From Eubacteriales bacterium (GTDB lineage Bacteria > Bacillota > Clostridia > Christensenellales > CAG-138), in contig JAQVML010000084.1 in assembly GCA_028703645.1 (NCBI GenBank), positions 1 through 6,495 on the forward strand: 6,495 bases of DNA. The letters run 5' to 3'. The notes below the pieces were generated by a model. It was not told the origin of the DNA. It worked only from the letters and a program-made list of their open reading frames with translations, and ran no database searches. This document shows, in pieces, positions 1 to 5,880 of this stretch. How positions within the stretch are numbered: position 1 is the stretch's first letter; every line of letters starts with the position of its first letter. The translations under genes were made by a program, and so were the position numbers.

Positions 1-924
1 GGTGAGCAGCGTGATCAGGTCGCCGTAGACGCGCCCGGTCTTTCCGCGCACCAGCTCCGCCATGTCCGAATTCTTCTTTTGCGGCATGATCGAGCTTCCG
101 GTGGAAAACTCGTCCGCAAGCTCGACAAACCGGAATTCCCAGCTTGTCCAGAGGATGATCTCCTCCGAAAAACGGGAAAGATGCGTCATGAGCATGCTGA
201 TTGCCGAGGCGATCTCTACGCAAAAGTCGCGATCCGCCACCGCGTCCACAGAGTTGGCCACCGCCCCCGCAAAGCCGAGCGAGCTTGTTGTCATGCCGCG
301 GTCAATCGGATAGGTGGTTCCCGCGAATGCGCACGCGCCGAGGGGATTTAGGTTCATGTTTTCCTGCGCGTTTTGGAGGCGCTTGATGTCCCGCGAGAGC
401 ATGAACGCGTAAGCCAGAATCCAGTGCCCGAAGGTGACGGGTTGCGCGCGCTGCAGGTGGGTGTATCCCGGCATGACCGTCTCCGCGTTGGCTTCGGCAA
501 CCGTTGTGATCGCCGAAATCAGCGATTTTGTGAGGGAGATGATCTCGACGATCTCTTTTTTGAGCGTGAGCCGCAGGTCGAGCGCGACCTGATCGTTTCT
601 GCTTCTCGCGGTGTGCAGCTTTTTGCCGTCGTCGCCGATGCGGCGGGTGAGCTCCAGCTCCACAAACGAATGAATGTCCTCCGCGAGCGGGTCAATCTGG
701 ATGAGTCCGCACTTGAGGTCGTTGAGGATACCCTCCAGGCCTGCTAGAATATGATCCACGCACTCCTGCGGAAGGATACCCACAGCGCCGAGCATGCTCG
801 CGTGCGCCATGCTGCCCGTGATGTCCTCCTCGACCATGCGCGAATCAAACGCAATCGAGCGATTGAATGCATCCGCAAGTTGCGCGTTTCCGCCTGTTGT
901 TCTGCCTGCCCAGAGTTTTTCCAT
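1..924 (-). CDS. argH: Argininosuccinate lyase, N-terminal two thirds (partial at window start)
   Basis: This enzyme cleaves argininosuccinate to arginine and fumarate, the last step of arginine synthesis, in the cytoplasm. The 308 visible codons stay open to base 1. The family usually runs to about 460 residues, so roughly 150 C-terminal residues lie outside the window. The protein begins MEKLWAGR, a typical ArgH start. TARSRNDQ (residues 105-112) is the conserved substrate-binding block. GYTHLQ (153-158) carries the conserved His156. GSSIMPQKKN (276-285) is the fumarase/aspartase superfamily signature, with Ser277 as the expected catalytic serine by family knowledge. The start is the ATG at 924-922, with a GAGGA Shine-Dalgarno at 938-934, nine bases upstream. 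It follows argG on the same strand after 154 bases, with no clear terminator between them, so co-transcription is likely. No frameshift is seen. The identification is secure. Confidence 0.97.
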   Translation of the reverse strand, partial: MEKLWAGRTTGGNAQLADAFNRSIAFDSRMVEEDITGSMAHASMLGAVGILPQECVDHILAGLEGILNDLKCGLIQIDPLAEDIHSFVELELTRRIGDDGKKLHTARSRNDQVALDLRLTLKKEIVEIISLTKSLISAITTVAEANAETVMPGYTHLQRAQPVTFGHWILAYAFMLSRDIKRLQNAQENMNLNPLGACAFAGTTYPIDRGMTTSSLGFAGAVANSVDAVADRDFCVEIASAISMLMTHLSRFSEEIILWTSWEFRFVELADEFSTGSSIMPQKKNSDMAELVRGKTGRVYGDLITLLT

Positions 925-947
925 GGTGTTTCATCCTCGCTCGTCGT

Positions 948-969
948 GCCGTTCCCGCGCGGGAAGGGC
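948..969. repeat. GC-rich inverted repeat just upstream of argH
   Basis: The core TTCCCGCGCGGGAA (952-965) is a perfect palindrome. After one mismatch it extends by three more pairs on each side, giving a 22-base imperfect dyad. It ends about ten bases upstream of the argH Shine-Dalgarno on the minus strand. It could fold in the argG-argH mRNA and affect argH translation or message processing. It has no U-run, so it is not an intrinsic terminator. Function is unknown. Confidence 0.6.
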
Positions 970-978
970 TTTTGGTCG

Positions 979-1005
979 CGAGCGCCCGCCGGAGGCGGGC
1001 GCTCG
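979..1005. repeat. Perfect 12-bp GC-rich hairpin in the argG-argH gap
   Basis: The arms at 979-990 and 994-1005 are perfect reverse complements around a three-base loop, with CGCCCGCC against GGCGGGCG at the core. All 12 pairs are Watson-Crick and 11 of the 12 are G-C. In the argG-argH transcript the stem is followed by CGACCAAAAGCC, not by a U-run, so a canonical intrinsic terminator is unlikely. It could be an mRNA-stabilising or processing stem that sets the argG to argH ratio, or a REP-like palindromic unit. The sequence alone cannot decide. Confidence 0.7.
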
Positions 1006-1031
1006 GTATTGCTTGCTCTTTGTCTGCTTGA

Positions 1032-1082
1032 TTATTTGAGCGTATCGAAGATCGATTTCTCTTTATGCTTCGTCTGCTTTAT
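1032..1082 (-). pseudogene. Decayed duplicate of the argG C-terminal coding end
   Basis: Right after argG, in a different frame, the minus strand reads KQTKHKEKSIFDTLK and then a TAA stop at 1034-1032. The real ArgG tail (residues 401-415) reads QAKNKKKSILSDLFK. After one gap they share Q, three lysines, the KSI block, an Asp and the terminal LK/LFK, and both end AAA TAA. At DNA level TCGATCTT is identical, and several differences are synonymous (CAA/CAG, AAA/AAG, GAC/GAT). That pattern suggests a stretch once selected as coding. The copy starts within the argG stop codon, has no start codon or ribosome binding site of its own, and cannot be expressed as a protein alone. A tandem duplication or an old allele's tail left by recombination would both explain it. 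The match is short, so chance is not fully excluded. Confidence 0.55.
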
Positions 1083-2326
1083 TTAAACAGGTCGGACAAG
1101 ATCGACTTCTTTTTGTTTTTCGCTTGCACCATGGCGTTTACCTTGGTGGGCAGACCGAAGAGGTTGATGAACCCTTCCGCGTCCTTCTGATTATAATCGC
1201 TCTCGCCGAATGTGGCGATGGCTTCCGAATAGAGGCTATACGGGCTCTCGATGCCGGCCTTGATGATGTTGCCCTTGTAGAGCTTGAGCTTCACGGTGCC
1301 GGTGACGGACTCCTGCGTCTTGTCGACGAAGGCCGCGAGCGCTTCTCTCAGCGGCGAGTACCACAGGCCGTTATAGACGAGCTCGGCGTAAGTGATGGCA
1401 AGCTCCGCCTTCTTATGCGTGGTCATCTTGTCCAGCGTGATGGTCTCCAGCGCCTCGTGCGCCTTGTAGAGGATCGTGCCGCCGGGGGTTTCGTAGACGC
1501 CGCGGCATTTGATGCCGACGAGACGGTTTTCCACGATGTCGAGCAGCCCGATTCCGTTTGCGCCGCCGACTTCGTTGAGGGCGAGGATGATGTTCTTGGC
1601 GCTCATCTTCTTGCCGTCGAGGGAGACGGGCACGCCCTTTTCAAACCCGATGGTCACATAGGTGGGCTTGTCCGGCGCGAGCTCGGGGCAAACGCTCATC
1701 TCCAAGAAACCTTCTTTCTTGTAGAGCGGTTCGCCGGCGGGGTCTTCGAGGTCGAGACCCTCGTGGGAAAGATGCCAGAGGTTTTTATCTTTGGAATAGT
1801 TTGTCTCGCGGTTGATCTTCAGCGGGATATCGTGCGCTTCGGCGTAGGCGATCTCTTCTTCGCGGCTCTTGAGCTCCCATTCGCGCCAAGGGGCGATGAT
1901 TTTCATATCCGGCGCGAAGTGCTTGATGGTCAGCTCGAAACGAACCTGATCGTTACCCTTGCCGGTGCAGCCGTGGGCAATCGCGTCCGCGCCCTCTTTG
2001 AGCGCGATCTCCGCGATGCGCTGGGCGATGACGGGCCGCGCAAAAGAGGTGCCGAGCAGATACTCTTCGTAGATGGCGCCTGCTTTCATGGTGGGCACGA
2101 TGAAATCATCGACAAACTCGTTGGTGAGGTCTTCGACATAGAGCTTGCTTGCTCCCGTCTTGAGTGCCTTCTGCTCAAGGCCGTCGAGCTCGCCCATGCC
2201 TTGACCTACGTCTCCCGCAACGGCGATGACTTCGCAGCCGGGGTAGTTTTCCTTGAGCCACGGAATGATAACGGATGTATCCAGCCCACCGGAATAGGCT
2301 AAAACGATCTTTTTGATGTTCGACAT
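1079..2326 (-). CDS. argG: Argininosuccinate synthase
   Basis: This cytoplasmic enzyme joins citrulline and aspartate using ATP to form argininosuccinate, the penultimate step of arginine synthesis. The protein is 415 residues, close to the usual 400 or so. The N-terminal ATP-pyrophosphatase P-loop AYSGGLDTS is at residues 10-18. HGCTGKGNDQVRFE (118-131) is the conserved nucleotide and substrate-binding segment. NYSKDKNLWHLSHEG (176-190) and VSLDGKKM (234-241) are further family blocks. The C-terminal tail is lysine-rich. The start is the ATG at 2326-2324, with GGAGG eight bases upstream. A longer in-frame ATG at 2386 is rejected because it overlaps the promoter -35 box and adds 20 residues of non-family sequence. 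argH follows on the same strand, so the two consecutive pathway enzymes probably share a transcript. The gene's 3' end is echoed just downstream by a degraded copy. Confidence 0.98.
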   Translation of the reverse strand: MSNIKKIVLAYSGGLDTSVIIPWLKENYPGCEVIAVAGDVGQGMGELDGLEQKALKTGASKLYVEDLTNEFVDDFIVPTMKAGAIYEEYLLGTSFARPVIAQRIAEIALKEGADAIAHGCTGKGNDQVRFELTIKHFAPDMKIIAPWREWELKSREEEIAYAEAHDIPLKINRETNYSKDKNLWHLSHEGLDLEDPAGEPLYKKEGFLEMSVCPELAPDKPTYVTIGFEKGVPVSLDGKKMSAKNIILALNEVGGANGIGLLDIVENRLVGIKCRGVYETPGGTILYKAHEALETITLDKMTTHKKAELAITYAELVYNGLWYSPLREALAAFVDKTQESVTGTVKLKLYKGNIIKAGIESPYSLYSEAIATFGESDYNQKDAEGFINLFGLPTKVNAMVQAKNKKKSILSDLFK

Positions 2327-2334
2327 TGTAATTG

Positions 2335-2339
2335 CCTCC
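2335..2339 (-). promoter_or_regulatory. argG Shine-Dalgarno that fixes the start
   Basis: GGAGG lies eight bases upstream of the ATG at 2326. It supports the 415-residue argG start over the in-frame ATG at 2386, which falls in the promoter. Confidence 0.85.
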
Positions 2340-2357
2340 AATTGGTGAATTGCATAT

Positions 2358-2386
2358 ATATTAATAAATAAAGCATAAATAGTCAA
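2358..2386 (-). promoter_or_regulatory. Sigma-A-type promoter of argG
   Basis: TTGACT (2386-2381) and TAATAT (2363-2358) are separated by exactly 17 bases, each one mismatch from consensus, in an AT-rich stretch. Transcription would start near 2351, giving a 5' leader of about 25 bases that ends in the argG Shine-Dalgarno. TGAATTGCATATAT (2346-2359), overlapping the -10 and start site, is AT-rich and loosely like an arginine box, so repression by an ArgR-type protein is possible but unproven. Confidence 0.8.
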
Positions 2387-2447
2387 GCGTTATTTTTATA
2401 TATTTAAGGAATTATTTGATATTTTTCTATTTATGGCATGATTTGTT

Positions 2448-2479
2448 TGAATAATATGCAGTGATATGCATATTATACA
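2448..2479. promoter_or_regulatory. 32-bp AT-rich dyad upstream of argG, candidate operator
   Basis: ATAATATGCA (2451-2460) is a perfect inverted repeat of TGCATATTAT (2467-2476) with a six-base spacer. After one mismatch the symmetry extends two more bases on each side. The left arm, TGAATAATATGCA, resembles an ArgR half-box-pair core (TGAAT...ATKCA) with one base missing. The site lies about 60 bases upstream of the argG -35 box, between the preceding gene's terminator and the argG promoter. A regulator binding site for argGH is the simplest reading. The regulator is not identified. Confidence 0.5.
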
Positions 2480-2520
2480 TGCTTGCGCCCCAAAGAGAGG
2501 CAATAAATCAAAACGCAAAT

Positions 2521-2555
2521 GAATAAACCGCCTTGCGGTGTTCGCAAGACGGCTT
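2521..2555 (-). terminator. Rho-independent terminator after the zinc-dependent phospholipase C-like gene
   Basis: On the minus strand, AAGCCGTCTTGCG (2555-2543) pairs with CGCAAGGCGGTTT (2537-2525) around a five-base loop. This gives 13 pairs, two of them G-U wobbles that only pair in the minus-strand RNA. UUUAUUC follows. It lies about 60 bases after the stop at 2618, separating that gene from argG. Confidence 0.8.
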
Positions 2556-2617
2556 TCTATATGGGCGCTTTCGCGCCGGAGGAGAGAGCAGGGTGGTAAA
2601 AAAGGCGGGGGGATGCT

Positions 2618-3307
2618 TTACACGCAGGCGGGGCTTGGGCACCAGGCTCTGCGCGGGGTAATGTGCCTGCGGCAGATCGCGTCGCGAAACGCGTATCGTT
2701 CCGCGGTGAGCGGGGCAAAGCGCTTTGGTGCGCGGGCGTGCTCTTCGCGCGCTTCGGAGACGGCGATGAGCTGCGTCATGGCGCCGAAACAGGCGGAGAA
2801 CGCATATCGCACATCGCGCGAGAGCGTGCAGCCTTCTGCACGATAGTCTCGCTTGAGACGGTAGATTTCTTTGACCACGTCGCGCGCGCTTTCCGCGTCA
2901 TCAAAGGCAAAGCCTTCCAGCGTGGATTCCTTTTGCGTGTAGTGCGCGCGGAAATAGTCGTTGAGCTGCTGCTCATACACCCCGTGTTGCTTGAGGCCGA
3001 GGCGGAATTCCGGCGTATGCGCAAAGGTGAAGTAGTCCGTCAGATAGTGGCAGAGGATGCCGAGTCGCAGCGCGTATTCCGGCGGAAGCTGTTCGCCGCG
3101 CGTGACGGGTTGCCCCGCGAGCGCTTCGGTGAAAATATGGATCTCACGCTGGCATTTCAGCGTGAAGTGTGGGTTTAAGATCAACTCCGGCAAATAGTCC
3201 GGCAGCAGGTTGCCCATGACGAAGAGTTCGCGGTCGAGCTGGATGCCCTGACTGGTGAGTGCTTCGTACAACAGATGCCCCATGGCATGGTGGGACGCAG
3301 ATTTCAT
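2618..3307 (-). CDS. Zinc-dependent phospholipase C-like protein
   Basis: The 229-residue protein has the spaced His/Asp pattern of the zinc-dependent phospholipase C family (S1/P1 nuclease-like, all-helical trinuclear zinc fold). It shows an N-terminal SHHAMGH (residues 5-11), GNLLPDYLPE (32-41) with Asp37, His47, His57, then GILCHYLTDYFTFAHTPEF (83-101) with His87, Asp91 and His97. This order of likely metal ligands is what I see; the family assignment is from memory. There is no signal peptide or membrane segment, unlike secreted clostridial phospholipase C toxins, so a cytoplasmic phosphoesterase role is more likely. The substrate is unknown. The start at 3307 is chosen for its AAGGAG five bases upstream; an in-frame ATG at 3373 overlaps the promoter. 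It has its own promoter and terminator, so it is a single-gene unit. The C-terminus is Arg- and Cys-rich and does not look like a family core. Confidence 0.75.
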   Translation of the reverse strand: MKSASHHAMGHLLYEALTSQGIQLDRELFVMGNLLPDYLPELILNPHFTLKCQREIHIFTEALAGQPVTRGEQLPPEYALRLGILCHYLTDYFTFAHTPEFRLGLKQHGVYEQQLNDYFRAHYTQKESTLEGFAFDDAESARDVVKEIYRLKRDYRAEGCTLSRDVRYAFSACFGAMTQLIAVSEAREEHARAPKRFAPLTAERYAFRDAICRRHITPRRAWCPSPACV

Positions 3308-3312
3308 CGCTT

Positions 3313-3318
3313 CTCCTT
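3313..3318 (-). promoter_or_regulatory. Shine-Dalgarno deciding the start of the phospholipase C-like gene
   Basis: AAGGAG lies five bases upstream of the ATG at 3307, at the end of an almost wholly purine leader (about 3350-3308). This favours the 229-residue product over the start at 3373. Confidence 0.75.
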
Positions 3319-3355
3319 TTTTTCTTTTCTCGTCTTTTCTTCTTATTTCTTGTAC

Positions 3356-3384
3356 ATCATAAAGGAAAAGCATTTCACTGTCAT
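3356..3384 (-). promoter_or_regulatory. Sigma-A-type promoter of the phospholipase C-like gene
   Basis: ATGACA (3384-3379) and TATGAT (3361-3356) are separated by 17 bases, each one mismatch from consensus. Transcription would start near 3349, leaving a purine-rich leader of about 42 bases. The promoter overlaps the alternative upstream ATG at 3373, which argues against that start. Confidence 0.65.
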
Positions 3385-3401
3385 CTTATTTCGGTTAAAC
3401 A

Positions 3402-3442
3402 ATTGTAAAATTTCGGGGTTTTGGATTGTAAAATTGTAATTT
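3402..3442. repeat. Short direct repeats ATTGTAAAATT upstream of the phospholipase C-like promoter
   Basis: ATTGTAAAATT occurs at 3402-3412 and again at 3425-3435. A variant, ATTGTAATTTT, begins at 3433. They sit between the hydroxylase operon terminator and the -35 box at 3384. The first copy includes part of the palindrome ACAATTGT. They could be regulator sites, but low-complexity AT sequence makes chance repeats plausible. Confidence 0.4.
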
Positions 3443-3443
3443 T

Positions 3444-3470
3444 AAAGCCGTTTGCGTGTGCAAACGGCTT
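3444..3470 (-). terminator. Rho-independent terminator of the molybdenum hydroxylase operon
   Basis: AAGCCGTTTG and CAAACGGCTT (3445-3454 and 3461-3470) are perfect inverted repeats, extended by one C-G pair around a GTGT/ACAC tetraloop, giving 11 pairs. In the minus-strand RNA the stem ends CUU and runs into UAAAAUU. It lies about 34 bases after the large-subunit stop codon. The U-run is short, but position and stem strength fit a terminator. Confidence 0.8.
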
Positions 3471-3504
3471 ATGAAGCGGTGATTAGTATTACTTTTCTGT
3501 CATA

Positions 3505-5880
3505 CTATTTAGCTTCTGCCGCTTTCTTCTCACGCAGGGCCTTGAGCACTACGTCGGGGGTTAGCGGCATGCGCAGGAAGCGAACGCCGATGGCGTTGGC
3601 AACCGCGTTGGCGATGGCCGGAGCTCCCGGCACCATCGTGATCTCGCCGATGCCGCGCGCGCCGTAGGGGCCGGTCGGTTCCGCTTTTTCAACGGCCTCG
3701 ACGATCATCTCCGGCATGTCCTCAAACGTCGGGATCTTATAATCCACGAAGCTGGGGTTCATCACGCGACCGTCCTTGAGCTTCAGCTCTTCATACAGCG
3801 CTGTCCCCATGGCCTGCACCATTGCGCCCTCCGCCTGGCCTTCATACATCGCAGGGTTGATGACCTTGCCCGCGTCGAACACGGAGACCATCTTGAGCAC
3901 CTTGATCTTGCCGGTCTCGGTGTCCACCTCGACCTCCGCGCCGTTGACGCCCATGCTCCAGAACGCGACGGGTTTCGGCGAAAGGCCGGTCTTCTTGTCC
4001 GCCGCGATGTTGTTTGGCACCACGAAAGCGCCAACGCCGATCATGGGGCCGCCGATTCCGCTCTGATCCGGCAGGGTGAGGCCCAGCGCGAATGTCGCAA
4101 TCGGTACCTTTTGATCCGGATAGAACCTGCGGCAGACATAGCCGTTTTCCAGATAGAGGTCGTTTTTCCACGTGCCCATCTTGATCTGCGCAAGATCGAG
4201 AATCTTGTTGCGCAGGTCTTCCGCCGCGAGCTTTGTTGCGTTGCCCGCGCAATAGGTCGAGCGGGAAGCGACCGTCTGCCATTCATACGGCGTATGATCG
4301 GTATCGCCCGTACGCACGCTGATCTTGTCCACCGAGACCGTCAACGTCTCCGCCGCAATCTGTGCCATGATGGTGTCTGAACCCTGCCCGATGTCGTGGC
4401 AGGAGGCGAGCAGGATAAACGTGCCGTCCTCGTTCATGCGGATGATGACGCTGCTTGCAACGTCCGTCGGCATGGAGGGCGCTTTCCAGCCGCCCGCAAT
4501 GCCCTTGCCCCTCAACTTCGTCGGGCTGCCGCTCGGCGCACAGGGCTTGTCCAGTTCCATCAGGTCGGCCGCGCGGTCGAGGCACTCCTGATAGCCGGCA
4601 ACGTCGATGGTTTGACCCGTCGCGCTCTTGCCGCCTTCGCGGATGCCGTTGAGCTTACGCATTTCGAACGGATTGATGCCCATTTCGTGCGCGATCATAT
4701 CGATGTTTTGCTCGATGGCAAAGTGGATTTCGCACATGCCAAATCCGCGATACGGGCCGCCGACGGGGTGATTGGTGTAGACGCAGTAGCTGTCGGTCGC
4801 GATGTTGTCGATGTCATAGGGACCTACGCAGCCCCAGCCCGCGGCCTTGACGATGTTGACGCCGTATTCGGTATACGCACCGCCGTCCCAGGCAAGCATG
4901 TTCTTCGAACCGATGATCTTGCCGTTCTCGTTGACGGCGGTCTTGATGTTGATATGCAGACCCTGACGTACATAGGCGTTCTGGAACTCGTCCTCACGCG
5001 TATAGGTCAGCTTGACCGGGCGACCGGGGTTGAGCATCGCGAGCGGAATGACGATGCCTTCCAGCGTCGTGCCCGCCTTGCAGCCGAATCCGCCGCCGAC
5101 CGCTTTGCTGATGACCCGAATCTTGTTGAGCGGAAAATCAAACGTCTCCGCCAGCGCGCGACGCACAGCAAAGGGACTCTGGCACGCGGCCCAGATGGTC
5201 AAGTCTCCATCCGGCATGTACTGCGCGGTGCAGCTATGCGGCTCAATCGGCACATGCTGCACATGCGGAATGTAGAAATTATGGTCAAATACGCGATACG
5301 CCTCGGCAAACGCCTTGTCCGCGTCGCCTTTTCTGAGCACGTAGTGATGCGAGATGTTTGTGCCGGGTTGGGGATAGAAGATCGGCAGCACCTTATAGGA
5401 GCCGAGGTCGGGGTGGATGAGTGGCGCATCCGGCTTCATGCCCTCCAGCGAGTCCGTGACGGCGGGCAGCACTTCATATTCCACCTTGACGAGCTCGCAA
5501 GCACGACGCGCGAGCTCCGGCGAATCCGCCGCAACCGCCGCAACCGGCTCACCGCGATAGCGCGCTTTGCCGACCGCAATAAAGTTTTTGTCCTCCAGAT
5601 AGAGCCCCGCGCGCTTTTTATAGCATTCGCCCGTGATCACGCTGCGGACTCCGGGCAGAGATTGCGCGGCGGTGAGATCGATGGAGAGAATGTTTGCGTG
5701 CGCATGGGGAGAGCGCACCACCTGCGCATAGAGCGGGCGCGAGAACTGGATATCGTCCGCAAACACGGCGGTGCCGGTTACTTTCTTGATCGCGTCTAAG
5801 CGCTCAACCGATTGTCCGACAACTTTTGTCTCCGGTTGAATTGCATCCAGGCGTTCACTGTTTTGTCCTGCGACGTTCAT
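3505..5880 (-). CDS. Molybdopterin-binding large subunit of a xanthine dehydrogenase-family hydroxylase
   Basis: This is the catalytic subunit of a cytoplasmic molybdenum hydroxylase. The family inserts an oxygen from water into an aromatic, purine or aldehyde substrate and sends electrons through 2Fe-2S centres to FAD. The 791 residues match the usual 750-800. Residues about 28-145 form the a/b hammerhead domain (ERLDAIKKVTG, ADDI). The rest forms the two Mo-cofactor domains: QSPF (234-237), GGGFGCKA (262-269), PYRGFG (376-381), DIGQGSD (496-502), ASRSTYCAGNA (538-548) and GARGIGE (740-746). Glu746 is the expected active-site base. The loop GGGFGCKA has Ala where xanthine dehydrogenases have a purine-binding Glu, and Cys where Gly is usual. 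It also lacks the CO dehydrogenase AYRCSFR loop. Substrate is therefore unassigned. The start overlaps the previous stop (ATGA), with AAAGGGGG ten bases upstream. The N-terminus holds an internal ten-residue duplication. No XdhC-like maturation gene is in view. Confidence 0.95.
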   Translation of the reverse strand: MNVAGQNSERLDAIQPETKVVGQSVERLDAIKKVTGTAVFADDIQFSRPLYAQVVRSPHAHANILSIDLTAAQSLPGVRSVITGECYKKRAGLYLEDKNFIAVGKARYRGEPVAAVAADSPELARRACELVKVEYEVLPAVTDSLEGMKPDAPLIHPDLGSYKVLPIFYPQPGTNISHHYVLRKGDADKAFAEAYRVFDHNFYIPHVQHVPIEPHSCTAQYMPDGDLTIWAACQSPFAVRRALAETFDFPLNKIRVISKAVGGGFGCKAGTTLEGIVIPLAMLNPGRPVKLTYTREDEFQNAYVRQGLHINIKTAVNENGKIIGSKNMLAWDGGAYTEYGVNIVKAAGWGCVGPYDIDNIATDSYCVYTNHPVGGPYRGFGMCEIHFAIEQNIDMIAHEMGINPFEMRKLNGIREGGKSATGQTIDVAGYQECLDRAADLMELDKPCAPSGSPTKLRGKGIAGGWKAPSMPTDVASSVIIRMNEDGTFILLASCHDIGQGSDTIMAQIAAETLTVSVDKISVRTGDTDHTPYEWQTVASRSTYCAGNATKLAAEDLRNKILDLAQIKMGTWKNDLYLENGYVCRRFYPDQKVPIATFALGLTLPDQSGIGGPMIGVGAFVVPNNIAADKKTGLSPKPVAFWSMGVNGAEVEVDTETGKIKVLKMVSVFDAGKVINPAMYEGQAEGAMVQAMGTALYEELKLKDGRVMNPSFVDYKIPTFEDMPEMIVEAVEKAEPTGPYGARGIGEITMVPGAPAIANAVANAIGVRFLRMPLTPDVVLKALREKKAAEAK

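Noticed and set aside
847..934. Overlapping minus-strand open frame of 28 codons or so starting at the ATG at 934, ahead of argH
   Set aside because: Its ATG lies inside the argH Shine-Dalgarno region, it is out of frame with argH and lacks a well-placed ribosome binding site of its own.
979..1005. Intrinsic terminator between argG and argH
   Set aside because: The stem is strong, but no U-run follows on either strand, so it is recorded as a hairpin of unknown function.
79..1086. Plus-strand frames across argH and the argG-argH gap
   Set aside because: They lie opposite argH or run through the hairpins and the argG tail remnant, with no ribosome binding site or coherent protein.
1124..2302. 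Long open frame of 392 codons on the plus strand across argG
   Set aside because: It is wholly antisense to a clear argG, has no ribosome binding site or recognisable domain, and follows from the GC-biased third codon positions.
2324..2386. In-frame upstream start for argG at 2386
   Set aside because: It overlaps the -35 box, adds non-family residues and lacks a Shine-Dalgarno, whereas the ATG at 2326 has a GGAGG.
2472..2477. Perfect TATAAT on the minus strand as a second argG promoter
   Set aside because: No acceptable -35 box lies 16-18 bases upstream, and the hexamer is part of the symmetric dyad.
2479..2526. Plus-strand 15-codon open frame (MLAPQREAINQNANE) before the 2525-2555 hairpin
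   Set aside because: It has no ribosome binding site and no supporting neighbour; the hairpin pairs better in minus-strand RNA, as terminator of the minus-strand gene.
4396..5799. Long open frame of 467 codons on the plus strand inside the Mo subunit gene
   Set aside because: It is antisense to a strongly conserved gene, rich in Arg, Val, Asp and Ala as expected from reverse-complement coding, and has no family motifs.
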